DNA from: Nitrospirota bacterium
GTDB taxonomy: Bacteria > Nitrospirota > Leptospirillia > Leptospirillales > Leptospirillaceae
NCBI GenBank assembly: GCA_021810805.1
Contig: JAJZHW010000004.1
Coordinates: 89,610 to 153,609 of the forward strand
Length of the DNA: 64,000 nucleotides
Direction: 5' to 3'
The stretch's first letter is position 1, and every line of letters starts with the position of its first letter. The position numbers and the translations under genes are program-made. This document shows, piece after piece, positions 33,407-44,375 of the stretch. The notes beneath the pieces are model-generated. The model saw nothing but the letters and a program-made list of their open reading frames with translations, made no database searches and had not been told where the DNA came from.

Positions 33407-34738
33407 ATGACGAGAAAGTGGAGCATCGAAACAGAGGAAATCCTGCCAGGAAAGGTTGAGGCGGTCGTTCCCACCTATTCTCCCGATGGGACAAAGATTG
33501 CCTGTGTCCGACTCACCGATCCCGATACCATTCATGAGACGCGGGATCTCGGGTGTCTCACCGTCATTGACGCCTCAACCCGGGAGATCCTCCACGACGT
33601 GGGGAACAACCTTGTGGCCGTCAACTATCGGGAGCGGGGGCGGGGAGCGAACGAGCTTCTTCCCGTCTGGAGCCCGGACGGACGCTACGTGACCTTTCAC
33701 ATGGACCGCAAGAAATGGGAGCATTTCGGCTCTCAATGGATGCTGACCCGCCTCGATACCGAGACCGGAGAGATTGTCTCCTTTCCCTTCGACGCCGATG
33801 CGATCCGCCCCCAGTCCTTTTTGATCTCCCCTTCGGGGCGCCATCTGGCCATCCATACCCGCCAGCGCTGGAAACCATACACCCGCAAGGTTCTCTGGAA
33901 GACGACCCGCCACATCGTCATGGGCGATCAGCTCACCGTTTGCGGTCCTCTGGGGGAGAACAGAATCGATGTCATCGACTGGCCCGCCTCCCGCCACAAG
34001 CACGAGGAGAGTCTGGGGGATTTCCATTGGCTTCCCGACGGCGAGCGTCTGGCCTATATCGTCCGATTCAAGGAGGGACGATTCCGGGAGGAGTCCCTGC
34101 TCTATCTGTGGTCCCGGAGCGAGGGGTCCCGGGAGCTCTTCCGCACCTCCGAACACCTCGATCACTTTTCGGTCTCCCCCGATGGGGAGTCGATCTGGTT
34201 TCATACGAGGGATCGCCGCATCGAGAATCCCGCTCGCCGCAACACCCTCGTCCGGATCGATCTGCGGACGGGAGAGGCCACCCCGCTGCTCCTCCATCGG
34301 GAGTTCTTCTATCCGCTGGTCTCTCCTTCCGGGGGCAACATCCTGATGGAGATGCAGGCAGAGGCGGGGGGCCGAGGTCTTGCCCTGCTTCGGGAGGGAG
34401 CGGAGGATCCGACCCCGGTGGTCAAGACCGGCTACAGTCTCTATCCCCTCTGGAGCCCTCGGGGAGACTCCTTCCTGTACCTCCGGACCCGTCCCGACTC
34501 CAAGCCCTTCTGGACATGGCCGACCGAACCCCTCCTGCAGAACGTCGAGGGGGGGAGCCCCAACAAGATCCTTCCCGTGGATGCGACGGCCCGGCTCGTG
34601 AACTGCCGTCCCTCCTTTTCCCCCTCGGGTCGGGAGGTCGTCTTCGTGGCCAGAGACGAGGCGGAGGAGGCTAATGCAAGATTTGCCGGGATCTGGCGCT
34701 CCCGAATCCTTGAAGGGGAAGGATCGGACGAGGGGTGA
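33407..34738 (+). CDS. TolB/WD40-like beta-propeller protein, cytoplasmic
   Basis: 443 aa with repeated PD40/TolB-type blades: PTYSPDGTKIACV, PVWSPDGRYVTFH, FHWLPDGERLAYIV, FSVSPDGESIWFH, PLWSPRGDSFLYLR and PSFSPSGREVVFV. No signal peptide or lipobox, so unlike TolB it should be cytoplasmic. It is 27 bp after glmS and overlaps pcrA by 4 bp. Function unknown; not a peptidase, because no catalytic domain follows the propeller. Confidence 0.75.
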   Translation: MTRKWSIETEEILPGKVEAVVPTYSPDGTKIACVRLTDPDTIHETRDLGCLTVIDASTREILHDVGNNLVAVNYRERGRGANELLPVWSPDGRYVTFHMDRKKWEHFGSQWMLTRLDTETGEIVSFPFDADAIRPQSFLISPSGRHLAIHTRQRWKPYTRKVLWKTTRHIVMGDQLTVCGPLGENRIDVIDWPASRHKHEESLGDFHWLPDGERLAYIVRFKEGRFREESLLYLWSRSEGSRELFRTSEHLDHFSVSPDGESIWFHTRDRRIENPARRNTLVRIDLRTGEATPLLLHREFFYPLVSPSGGNILMEMQAEAGGRGLALLREGAEDPTPVVKTGYSLYPLWSPRGDSFLYLRTRPDSKPFWTWPTEPLLQNVEGGSPNKILPVDATARLVNCRPSFSPSGREVVFVARDEAEEANARFAGIWRSRILEGEGSDEG

Positions 34739-37119
34739 GCGTCATCGAATCAGGCAACACCCGTCCGGTCCCGGAGCCCAAGGTGGACCCGGGTCTCAAC
34801 CCTGAACAGAAAATGGCGGTGATCCACGAAGGGGGGCCCCTCCTCGTTCTGGCCCCGGCGGGCTCGGGGAAGACCCGGGTCGTCATCGAACGCCTTCTCT
34901 TCCTGATCGGGCGGAGCGGTCGGGGGGGGGAGAGCTTTTTCGTGGCGACATTCACGCGCAAGGCTGCCCGGGAGCTTGTGGAGCGCATCTCTCACCGACT
35001 CCCCGAGGCCCGGCTCCCCTACGTGGGGACCTTTCACTCCCTCTCGGCCCGCCTTCTCCGGAGGCTGGCGATCCGGGCCGATCTTCCTCCGGACTTTACC
35101 GTCTCAGATAGCGGAGACCAGAGGGCGCTGGTAAGGGAGATCATGCGCCGCCACAAGGTCTCCGAGGAGGATGTTCCTCCCCAGGAGATCCTTAGGCAGA
35201 TCAGCCGTTGGAAGAATGCCCGGCAACCCCCTGGCACCCAGCTCGCCCAGAGGCTCTTCGGCTCGTGGCGTTTCATGGCGACTTGCTATGCCGAGTACGA
35301 GGAGGGCCTCAAAAAAAATCGCTCTCTCGATTATGACGACCTGCTCTGTCGCCTGGTGGCCCTTCTTTCCTCCCAGCCCGATGTCGCCGACTCCCTTCGC
35401 CAGGAGTTTCACCATATCCTGGTCGACGAATACCAGGATACGAATCCGCTTCAGGAGGAGCTCATCCGCCTTCTCTCCCGGGACCGGAGAAACGTGACGG
35501 TGGTGGGTGACGACGATCAGAGCATCTACCGGTTCCGCGGGGCGGAGGTCGCCCACATCCAGCGATTCTCCGATCATTATCCCGGAGCCGGTCGGGTCCT
35601 TCTGTCCCGAAACTATCGATCGACTTCCGCCATTGTAGACTCGGCGACCTCCGTAATCCGTCAAAACGATGGCCGCTACATGAAAAGCGTGACGGCGGTG
35701 CGGGGTGGGGGAAGTCCGGTCATCCTGTCCGAGTTCCCGGATGAAGAGTCCGAAGCCCGGGGTATCGCCGGGATCCTCCGGGAGTGGATCGCCGGAGGGG
35801 GACGGCCCTCCCGTGCAGCGGTGCTCTTCCGGACCAATGCCCAGTCCCTGCCCCTGGAGAGGGCCATGGCCTCCGCCGGGGTACCCTTCTTCAAGCCGGG
35901 AGGGGGAGGGCTCCTGGAGAGCCGGGAGGTCCGGGATCTCGTTGCCTATCTGAGGCTCCTGGTCAACCCCTTTGATCGACTGAGCCTGTCGCGGATCCTG
36001 AATGTTCCCCCTCGAGGACAGGGAGAGGAGGCGGTGGAGGAGCTGTCGACTCTCGCCGAGTCCAGTCCGGACCTTCCTGTGGTGGAGCTTCTCCAGCGCC
36101 TGGCAGAGCGGGGGGGGCGAAGGGAACCTCTCGCCAAGCTGGCCGCCCTCCTACTCGAAGGAGGGGAGGCGGCCACCCGGGGGGAGCACCCGCTCAGTCT
36201 TCTTGATCGGGTCGTGGCCTCCACCGGCTATCGGGAGTGGGTGGCCCGGGAAAAGGATGAGGAGATCCGTCGGCGAAGGATGGAGACCGTCGACGAGTTC
36301 CGGAGCCTGGCCGGGGAGTTCGGCCCCGGGCGCGATGGGGAGGGAGCGGTCCCACTCTCGGCCTTTCTCGAGGATCTGACCCTCTCTCGGGAGGGCTCCG
36401 ACGAGGAGGGGCGCGAGCGGGTGGGGCTCATGACGATCCACCAGTCCAAGGGGCTCGAGTTTGACTGCGTGGTGGTGGCGGGTCTTGAAGACCAGCTCCT
36501 CCCCTTCCGCTCCTTTGCGGGAGGGCGCTCTTCGACCGATGTGGAAGAGGAGCGGCGACTGTTCTATGTCGCCATGACCCGGGCGAGGGAGCGGCTGCAC
36601 ATCACCTGGGCCCGGACCCGGAGAATTTACGGCAAGACACAATCCTTCGGCCCCTCGCCCTTTCTTCGGGACATCCCCGGAGAGCTCTCGGCGGGAGACC
36701 GTCCGGAATTCACTCGACCCTCCTCTCCCTCGGCGAGGCCCTCGAGAGATTCGAATCCCTTCGGCGAGAGGGACGGCCGTCCGGTCTTTTCCGGGGGATC
36801 GGCCCGAAGGGAGCGCCCCGCCTCTCCTGCAGTAGAACGCCCTGTCTTTCGGGCAACGGTCGCAGCAAAGGCCAATCGCCCGGAGCCGGAAGAGCCTGTG
36901 GCGGGAGGAATGTCCGGGGTCATCCGAAGGGAGTGGATCGGACGAAAGGTACGTCATCCCCGATTTGGGGAGGGGGTGGTCCTTGATGCCCGTCGCCCCG
37001 ATCCCGATCTGGAGGTGGTGGTGCGCTTCTCTGACGGACGTTCCCGAACCCTTTTGGCACGTCTGGCCAACCTGACTCCTGCCGGGGAGGGGGAGGGATC
37101 TCCCCAGGGAGCGCCCTGA
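34735..37119 (+). CDS. pcrA: UvrD/PcrA-type ATP-dependent DNA helicase
   Basis: 794 aa superfamily 1A helicase. Motif I APAGSGKTRV, motif II VDEYQDTN, motif III VGDDDQSIYRFRGA, motif IV RNYRST and motif VI VAMTRARERLHI are all present. The C-terminus carries the Tudor-like module (IGRKVRHPRFGEGVVLD) that binds RNA polymerase in PcrA/UvrD. A charged, Ser/Arg-rich linker precedes it. It unwinds DNA 3' to 5' in repair and in removing stalled polymerase. GTG start at 34735 overlaps the propeller gene by 4 bp. Confidence 0.93.
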   Translation: MSVIESGNTRPVPEPKVDPGLNPEQKMAVIHEGGPLLVLAPAGSGKTRVVIERLLFLIGRSGRGGESFFVATFTRKAARELVERISHRLPEARLPYVGTFHSLSARLLRRLAIRADLPPDFTVSDSGDQRALVREIMRRHKVSEEDVPPQEILRQISRWKNARQPPGTQLAQRLFGSWRFMATCYAEYEEGLKKNRSLDYDDLLCRLVALLSSQPDVADSLRQEFHHILVDEYQDTNPLQEELIRLLSRDRRNVTVVGDDDQSIYRFRGAEVAHIQRFSDHYPGAGRVLLSRNYRSTSAIVDSATSVIRQNDGRYMKSVTAVRGGGSPVILSEFPDEESEARGIAGILREWIAGGGRPSRAAVLFRTNAQSLPLERAMASAGVPFFKPGGGGLLESREVRDLVAYLRLLVNPFDRLSLSRILNVPPRGQGEEAVEELSTLAESSPDLPVVELLQRLAERGGRREPLAKLAALLLEGGEAATRGEHPLSLLDRVVASTGYREWVAREKDEEIRRRRMETVDEFRSLAGEFGPGRDGEGAVPLSAFLEDLTLSREGSDEEGRERVGLMTIHQSKGLEFDCVVVAGLEDQLLPFRSFAGGRSSTDVEEERRLFYVAMTRARERLHITWARTRRIYGKTQSFGPSPFLRDIPGELSAGDRPEFTRPSSPSARPSRDSNPFGERDGRPVFSGGSARRERPASPAVERPVFRATVAAKANRPEPEEPVAGGMSGVIRREWIGRKVRHPRFGEGVVLDARRPDPDLEVVVRFSDGRSRTLLARLANLTPAGEGEGSPQGAP

Positions 37120-37146
37120 CTGAAGGTTTTGACGCCAGGAAGAGTT

Positions 37147-37174
37147 TTGGAAGAGTGGATGGTTGGGATATAAT
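37147..37174 (+). promoter_or_regulatory. Promoter of the gat-panD operon
   Basis: TTGGAA (37147-37152), a 16-bp spacer and a perfect TATAAT (37169-37174), 82 bp before the gatC start, in the only sizeable gap between pcrA and gatC. Confidence 0.7.
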
Positions 37175-37256
37175 CGACAGGATCCCGTTATGGCTGGCCG
37201 CGTTGCGGAAGGGATGCTGTTGAGAGATCAACGATTTTCCGGGAAGGACTGTCAGA

Positions 37257-37550
37257 GTGAATCTTGAAAAGAAGGATGTTCTCAATGTCGCACGCCTGGC
37301 GGGACTCGCCTTGACGGAGGCGGAGGCGGAACGGATGACGGGGGAGATTTCCTCCATACTCGACTATGTGGAGGCTCTGGGGAAGGTCTCCGTGCCCACG
37401 GAGGTCGCCAACTCGGACAAGGGCGAGGGAACCTTACCTGCCCGGGATATCCCGGCTCCCTTTTCTCGAGCGGGAGAGGCGCTCTCTCTGGCCCCCGATG
37501 CCGGGGGGGGATTCTTTCGGGTTCCCCGCATTCTTGAGGAGGGTCGGTAG
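37257..37550 (+). CDS. gatC: Asp/Glu-tRNA amidotransferase subunit C
   Basis: 97 aa, normal GatC length. VLNVARLAGLALTEAEAERM and ISSILDYVEAL are the conserved helical parts, and the tail ends FFRVPRILE as in the family. GatC stabilises the GatA-GatB complex that amidates misacylated Glu-tRNA(Gln)/Asp-tRNA(Asn). GTG start at 37257 after a 76-nt leader. Three bases separate it from panD. Confidence 0.93.
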   Translation: MNLEKKDVLNVARLAGLALTEAEAERMTGEISSILDYVEALGKVSVPTEVANSDKGEGTLPARDIPAPFSRAGEALSLAPDAGGGFFRVPRILEEGR

Positions 37551-37553
37551 GCC

Positions 37554-38045
37554 ATGCTGAGATCATTCCTGCGATCCAAGATTCATCGTGCGACGGTGAC
37601 CCAGTCGGAGCTGGACTACGAGGGAAGTCTGACCCTCGACATCGATCTGATGGCGGCCGCCGGCATCCTTCCCTATGAAGAGGTGGTGATCAGCAACCTC
37701 AACAACGGGGAGCGATTCTCCACCTATGTCATTGAAGGCAAGAAGGGCTCGGGGACGGTCTGCCTCAATGGACCCACGGCCCGGAAGGGGGCGGTGGGAG
37801 ACCGGATCATCATCTTCTCCTATGGCCTTCTTACCCCTGAAGAGGTGCCGGACCACTGTCCGGTCATTGTCATGGTCGATCCGAAAAATGCCGTTCGGGA
37901 AAGAAAGACGGCCGAGACGGGGGGGCTCAAAAAAGAGGCGCCCGCCCAATCGCCATCTCCCGCGAGAAAGTCTGCAGGGACGAAGGCGGCCTCCTCCCCG
38001 GCCAGAAAAAAGCCCCTCGCTCCGGGTCGGAAGGGGGGGCGGTGA
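37554..38045 (+). CDS. panD: Aspartate 1-decarboxylase PanD with basic C-terminal tail
   Basis: 163 aa. The self-cleavage site is DYEGSLTLD, where the Gly24-Ser25 bond breaks to form the pyruvoyl cofactor. RSKIHRATVT, LNNGERFSTYVIEGKKGSG and RKGAVGDRIIIFSY are the rest of the core. It makes beta-alanine for pantothenate. The normal enzyme is about 126 aa; here 35-40 extra residues rich in Lys, Ala, Pro and Ser (ending PARKKPLAPGRKGGR) follow. It is inserted between gatC and gatA, overlapping gatA by 4 bp, an unusual partner for tRNA amidation. Confidence 0.92.
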   Translation: MLRSFLRSKIHRATVTQSELDYEGSLTLDIDLMAAAGILPYEEVVISNLNNGERFSTYVIEGKKGSGTVCLNGPTARKGAVGDRIIIFSYGLLTPEEVPDHCPVIVMVDPKNAVRERKTAETGGLKKEAPAQSPSPARKSAGTKAASSPARKKPLAPGRKGGR

Positions 38046-39547
38046 AGAATCCCTATTTCGGATCTCTTGCCGACTTCGCCCGGGGGCGCGATGAAGGCCG
38101 GTTCACCCTCGAAGAGGTGACAAGGTATTTTCTCGACAGGACCCGGGCCCTTTCCGGGGAGATCCATGCCTGTCTGAGCGTCAATGACAATGCGGTCAAC
38201 CGCGCCCGACAGCTCGATAACCGCCTTCGCCGGGAGAAGGCTCCCTCGGCGCTGACCGGATATCCCCTCATGGTCAAGGACAACATGGAAGTGCGGGAGA
38301 TGACCACGACCTGCGCCTCCCGGATTCTCGAGGGGTACCGGTCGCTCAGGACGGCGACGGCCGTCTCCCGGCTGCTCTCTCTGGGGGCGATCATTCTCGC
38401 CAAGACCAATCTTGACGAATTTGCCATGGGTTCCTCCACGGAAAATTCGGCCTTCGGACCCACCCGCAATCCCTGGGATCCCTCCCGGGTTCCCGGTGGC
38501 TCTTCCGGAGGATCTGCGGCGGCGGTGGCCGCGGGAATCACCCCATTGTCCCTGGGATCCGACACCGGGGGGTCGATCCGCCAACCGGCGGCCTTCTGCG
38601 GGGTCATCGGGGTGAAGCCGACCTACGGCCGGATCTCCCGTTCGGGGCTGGTGGCCTTTGCCTCCTCCCTCGACCAGATCGGTCCCTTCGCGGTGGAGGC
38701 CGAGGATGCCCTGGAGGCCATCGTGGCGATGGCGGGGGCCGATCCCCTCGACATGACCACCGCCCCCCGCGACCCCGAAGAGATGCGCCATGACTTTCAG
38801 CGAACCTCCCTCCCCGAACTTCGTCTGGGGATCCCCGCCGCTCTCTTTGGAGAGGGTCTCGACGGCTCGATCCGAGAGAGGCTGGCCGAGGTTCGGAGAG
38901 GGCTTGCCTCCCAGGGGGTCCGGGAAGAAGAGGTGGTGCTCCCCCATGCCGCCATGGGGATCAATGTCTATTATGTCCTGGCCACATCGGAGGCGGCCTC
39001 GAATCTGTGCCGCTTCGACGGAGTTCGCTATGGGTTCCGGAGCGCCGGATCGGAGAGCCTCCGGGAGATGTACGAGGAGACCCGGGACAAGGGCTTCGGT
39101 CTGGAGGTCAAGCGCCGGATTTTGCTCGGGACCTTTGCCCTCTCGGCGGGCTATCAGGAGGCCTTCTACCGTCAGGCCCGCAAGGTGCAGGCCCTGATCC
39201 GTCAGGAGTTTCTTGAGGCCTTCTCCCGGTGTGATGTCATCATGACCCCCACCTCTCCCACCCCTCCCTTTGCCTTTGCTGAAAAGACCGGAGATCCCTT
39301 GTCGATGTACCTTTCTGACATCTATACCATCACGGCCAACCTGGCCGGTCTTCCGGCTCTGTCGGTGCCGGCAGGGGTGGATGAAAAGGGCCTTCCCGTC
39401 GGGGTTCACCTCATCGGTCCCCCGTGGTCGGAGGGGCGTCTTTTGGCGGTGGCCCGGGAAATTGCCCGGCAATGGCCGGCGTCCATGCCCCGGGTCCATG
39501 CGATGAACGGGAGGGATCCCATTGGGGTCGGGGGAGGCCGAAAATGA
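38042..39547 (+). CDS. gatA: Asp/Glu-tRNA amidotransferase subunit A
   Basis: 501 aa amidase-signature enzyme. The Ser-cis-Ser-Lys triad is visible: lysine in MVKDNMEV, cis-serine in GSDTGGSIRQPA, and the nucleophile in the same GGS stretch; the GGSSGGSAAAVAAG loop precedes them. It releases ammonia from glutamine for GatB. GTG start at 38042 overlaps panD, and the stop overlaps gatB by 4 bp. Confidence 0.95.
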   Translation: MKNPYFGSLADFARGRDEGRFTLEEVTRYFLDRTRALSGEIHACLSVNDNAVNRARQLDNRLRREKAPSALTGYPLMVKDNMEVREMTTTCASRILEGYRSLRTATAVSRLLSLGAIILAKTNLDEFAMGSSTENSAFGPTRNPWDPSRVPGGSSGGSAAAVAAGITPLSLGSDTGGSIRQPAAFCGVIGVKPTYGRISRSGLVAFASSLDQIGPFAVEAEDALEAIVAMAGADPLDMTTAPRDPEEMRHDFQRTSLPELRLGIPAALFGEGLDGSIRERLAEVRRGLASQGVREEEVVLPHAAMGINVYYVLATSEAASNLCRFDGVRYGFRSAGSESLREMYEETRDKGFGLEVKRRILLGTFALSAGYQEAFYRQARKVQALIRQEFLEAFSRCDVIMTPTSPTPPFAFAEKTGDPLSMYLSDIYTITANLAGLPALSVPAGVDEKGLPVGVHLIGPPWSEGRLLAVAREIARQWPASMPRVHAMNGRDPIGVGGGRK

Positions 39548-41031
39548 GCGAAGGAATGCCTCTCTTTCGAGGGTATGAAGTGGTGGTGGGCCTTGAGGTC
39601 CATACGCAGCTTCTGACCAAGACAAAGATGTTCTGCCGCTGCGACAACCGTTTCGGGGCTCCCCCGAATACCCTCGTCTGTCCGGTCTGTCTGGCCCACC
39701 CGGGCTCCCTTCCGGTTCTCAACGGGCAGGCCGTCCGCCTGGGAATCCGGGCGGGGTTGGCCGCAGGGTGCACCGTCAACCCCGTAAGTGTCTTCGAGAG
39801 AAAACACTACTTTTATCCGGACCTTCCCAAGGGCTATCAGATCTCCCAATATGCCCATCCGCTGCTTTCCGGGGGCTCCCTTCGGGTGAGAACCTCTGCC
39901 GGGGATCGGTCCATCAGAATCCATCGGATGCACCTCGAGGAGGATGCGGGAAAGAATCTCCATGCCGGCATTCCCGACAAGAGCCATGTGGACCTGAACC
40001 GGGCGGGAGTTCCCCTTCTCGAGATCGTTTCGGAGCCGGACATTCGAAGTCCCGACGAGGCGGTGGACTATCTCAAGAGGCTGCGCCAGCTTCTGAGAGC
40101 CACCCGAGTTTCCGACGGGAACATGGAGGAAGGGTCCTTCCGCTGTGACATCAACCTCTCTGTCCGACGTCCGGGGGCACCCTTTGGTACCCGGGTCGAG
40201 ATCAAGAACGTGAACTCCTTCCGCTTCGTTCACAAGGCGATGCTCCATGAAATCGACCGGCAGATCGATGCCATCGAGGCCGGGGAGACCATCCGTCAGG
40301 AAACCCGGCTCTTCGATCCCTCCTCGGGCACCACAAAGCCCATGAGAAGCAAGGAAGAGGCGCTCGATTATCGCTACTTCCCCGACCCGGACCTGCCGCC
40401 GCTGGTGGCGGACAACGTGATGGTGGAAGAGGAGCGCCAGGCCATGCCGGAGCTTCCCGAGCGCCGGGTCTTGCGCCTGGTGGAGACGCTCGGGCTCTCC
40501 GTGGCCGATGCCGAAACAATCGTGGGAGAGGAGGCGCTGGCGGCCTACTTCGAAGAGGGGGTCGCCCTTCTCGAGACGATCCCCGCGACCCGGGGGGGCA
40601 AGGGTCGAGATCGCTGGGTCTCCTTTGTTCTCTCGGAGGTCCTTCGGGAGCTCAACCGTCGGGGAGAGGGTGTCCTGACAGGCCCCACCGCGACGGCAAC
40701 CACCATTCCCCTCATCGGGAAGGTCGTGAGCGGGGATCTTTCATTCTCCCAGGCCAAGGAGGTCTACCAGAAGGCGGTGGAGGAGGGGCTCGATCCCCTG
40801 GAAATCGTCTCCCGTTCAAATCTCGCCCAGATTTCTGGAGAAGGGGAGCTTCTGGCTCTCGTCGAAGCCGTTCTGGCAGAAAACCCCGCCGAGGTGGAGG
40901 CCTACCGCAAGGGCAAGGACCGCCTCTTCGCCTTCTTCGTGGGGGGGGTGATGAAGAAGTCCCGGGGAAAGGCAAACCCCGAAAAGGTGGGCGAAATTCT
41001 CCGTGAAAAGCTTGGGAGTCCTGCATCATGA
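39544..41031 (+). CDS. gatB: Asp/Glu-tRNA amidotransferase subunit B
   Basis: 495 aa. The kinase-like core opens YEVVVGLEVHTQL, with the zinc cysteines CRCDN and CPVC, then HLEEDAGKN and SRSNLAQIS near the C-terminal YqeY-like domain. GatB phosphorylates and amidates the misacylated tRNA. The frame is open further upstream, but ATG at 39544 overlaps the gatA stop (ATGA) and matches the family start. The downstream secreted-protein gene overlaps by 4 bp. Confidence 0.95.
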   Translation: MSEGMPLFRGYEVVVGLEVHTQLLTKTKMFCRCDNRFGAPPNTLVCPVCLAHPGSLPVLNGQAVRLGIRAGLAAGCTVNPVSVFERKHYFYPDLPKGYQISQYAHPLLSGGSLRVRTSAGDRSIRIHRMHLEEDAGKNLHAGIPDKSHVDLNRAGVPLLEIVSEPDIRSPDEAVDYLKRLRQLLRATRVSDGNMEEGSFRCDINLSVRRPGAPFGTRVEIKNVNSFRFVHKAMLHEIDRQIDAIEAGETIRQETRLFDPSSGTTKPMRSKEEALDYRYFPDPDLPPLVADNVMVEEERQAMPELPERRVLRLVETLGLSVADAETIVGEEALAAYFEEGVALLETIPATRGGKGRDRWVSFVLSEVLRELNRRGEGVLTGPTATATTIPLIGKVVSGDLSFSQAKEVYQKAVEEGLDPLEIVSRSNLAQISGEGELLALVEAVLAENPAEVEAYRKGKDRLFAFFVGGVMKKSRGKANPEKVGEILREKLGSPAS

Positions 41032-41717
41032 ATGACCGCAATAGCCTTCGCCTCTCTCTCCTGCTGGGGGGCCTTCTCTCGTGGGCTGTCCTGGGGGGAG
41101 TCGCCCTTTCTCCGGCTTTGGCTGAAGAAGCCTCCGGACCCTTGGAATATCTCCCGTTGGTCCCCATGGAGAAGACCTTCGACGGGTTGGGGGGGCGTAT
41201 TCATGTCGATGAGATCACCCGACCGGTGCAGGGGGCGGGACCGGTCCGGAAGGTGGAGGTCACCCGGAAGATCGCCTATCTGAACTTCCCGACCCGGAAA
41301 ATTGTCTCGATCTACGAATATGATCCGAATACGGGAGCCTATACGAAAAATAGCAGTACCTCGGCCTTTTCTCAGACGGTCTTTGCCTACCACCCTCCGC
41401 TGGTTCGTGTTCGCCTTCCATTCCGGAAGGGTGACACCTGGGCGGGGGAAGACGGGGAGAACCGGATCCACGATCGGGTATGGGGGAAGGTTCGCGTGTC
41501 CCTGCCGGCGGGGACCTTTGTCTGCTGGGTTGTGCGTCGGCGACTTTCCTATAATCTGATCAGCCGCCGCTCCACCCAGATCCTCTACGAGTACTATGCC
41601 CAGGGTGTAGGCTTCGTGGGGGAGGGTGGCTGGTCGGCAACGGGCCAATGGCACTGGTCAAGACGGCTCCTTTCCGTCAAAATGGAGGGAGCCGGGGGCG
41701 GATCGGCTCCCCGGTAG
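41028..41717 (+). CDS. Secreted protein of unknown function
   Basis: 229 aa. Signal peptide with hydrophobic core LLLGGLLSWAVLGGVAL, cleaved near ALA-EE. The mature part is strand-rich (VEVTRKIAYLNFPTRKIVSI, VRVRLPFRKGDTW, RVSLPAGTFVCWVVRRRL), and the last part IQ-like ILYEYYAQGVGFVGEGG looks like the lipoprotein/DUF3108-type beta-sandwich pattern of periplasmic substrate-binding barrels, a weak resemblance. Translationally coupled to gatB (ATGA overlap), with no known link in function. Confidence 0.7.
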   Translation: MNDRNSLRLSLLLGGLLSWAVLGGVALSPALAEEASGPLEYLPLVPMEKTFDGLGGRIHVDEITRPVQGAGPVRKVEVTRKIAYLNFPTRKIVSIYEYDPNTGAYTKNSSTSAFSQTVFAYHPPLVRVRLPFRKGDTWAGEDGENRIHDRVWGKVRVSLPAGTFVCWVVRRRLSYNLISRRSTQILYEYYAQGVGFVGEGGWSATGQWHWSRRLLSVKMEGAGGGSAPR

Positions 41718-41783
41718 CGCCTTCTCCGGGGTCTCCCGAATGAACGGCGTCAGGGGCGTCCCGGCGCGGATCGGGGAGGTGCG

Positions 41784-43561
<1,778 letters not shown>

Positions 43562-43567
43562 ATAGGG

Positions 43568-43921
43568 ATGGCCCATTCCCAGGGGAAGCACTCCTCCCAC
43601 AAAAAGAAGGACCATGCGGAGGGGACGGGACAGCTTGTCTTCTATTGGGTGGCCGGAACCGGTCTCTGGCTCTGGGCTCTCTTTGCTATCGTCTCTTCCT
43701 CAACCGGACTGGGAGCGTTGCTCTCCTCGGTGATGGCGGAGAAAGAGGCAAAGAAGACTCTTGTCCGCATAGACCAGCGCGTTTCTGACCTCGACCGCCG
43801 TGTGTCGGCTCTTCGCACGGATCCCTTTGAACTCGAAAGACAGGCACGAGAGAGGGAGCATCGGCTCCGTCCCGGGGAGATCCTGGTCCTTCCCCGGTCG
43901 GACGAATCGCAAAATCATTGA
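43568..43921 (+). CDS. FtsB/DivIC-like septum protein
   Basis: 117 aa. Lys/His-rich cytoplasmic N-terminus, one helix (WVAGTGLWLWALFAIVSSS), then a heptad-rich coiled coil (LVRIDQRVSDLDRRVSALRT) and the family end DPFELERQAREREHRLRPGEIL (the DP.x.E..AR..L.x..p.E pattern). FtsB-type proteins bridge FtsL and FtsQ in the divisome. The gene sits 6 bp after eno, a gene order seen in many bacteria. Confidence 0.85.
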   Translation: MAHSQGKHSSHKKKDHAEGTGQLVFYWVAGTGLWLWALFAIVSSSTGLGALLSSVMAEKEAKKTLVRIDQRVSDLDRRVSALRTDPFELERQAREREHRLRPGEILVLPRSDESQNH

Positions 43922-43947
43922 TTTTCTCTTCACCGTTGCGATAATAT
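43918..43947 (+). promoter_or_regulatory. Candidate promoter upstream of the bS22-like gene
   Basis: TTGATT (43918-43923), an 18-bp spacer and TAATAT (43942-43947). The -35 overlaps the ftsB-like stop codon. Confidence 0.45.
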
Positions 43948-44077
43948 CTATCTTTGTTCCGAAAAGAGTCCCCCCGAAAAAGGCTGATTTTCTGGCCTGC
44001 AATCAAACATTTGAGGGCAATCACCGGATGGCCTCCTGAAAGAGACTCCGGAGAGGCCCTGTGGAGAGACAGAGCGT

Positions 44078-44167
44078 ATGTCGAGTGTCGTCAAAAAACG
44101 CCGCAAGAAGATCCGAAAACACAAGTACAAAAAGCTTCGCCGCCAGTCTCGCCACAAGAAGAAGTAG
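44078..44167 (+). CDS. AURKAIP1/COX24-domain small ribosomal protein (bS22-like)
   Basis: 29 codons, extremely basic. It begins MSSVVKKRRKKIRKHKYKKL and ends RRQSRHKKK, the pattern of the AURKAIP1/COX24 family. Related 30-33 residue proteins (MGSVIKKRRKRM... in mycobacteria) are the small-subunit ribosomal protein bS22, near the decoding centre. ATG at 44078, TAG at 44165-44167. Gaps of about 155 bp upstream and 208 bp downstream suggest its own transcript. Easily missed by length cut-offs. Confidence 0.85.
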   Translation: MSSVVKKRRKKIRKHKYKKLRRQSRHKKK

Positions 44168-44375
44168 GCCGGCTGATCGGGGTCGGGAGCTCTTCCCCCG
44201 CTGGGGAGGAAAATCCCAGACCCCGGGCAACGGCGCAGGGAATGGGTCGTGGCCGGGTCATTCCCGGTCGCGGTTTTAATTGTGTGGATCCTCAAGGTTG
44301 AAGTCGGCAGCCATTCGTCCTGATGCCTTCGGCGCAGGGCGGAAGTCGGCCAATGGATGACAGGAGAAATAATCC

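Noticed and set aside
37820..39625. 601-codon minus-strand frame opposite gatA
   Set aside because: Antisense shadow; gatA, panD and gatB on the plus strand are unmistakable.
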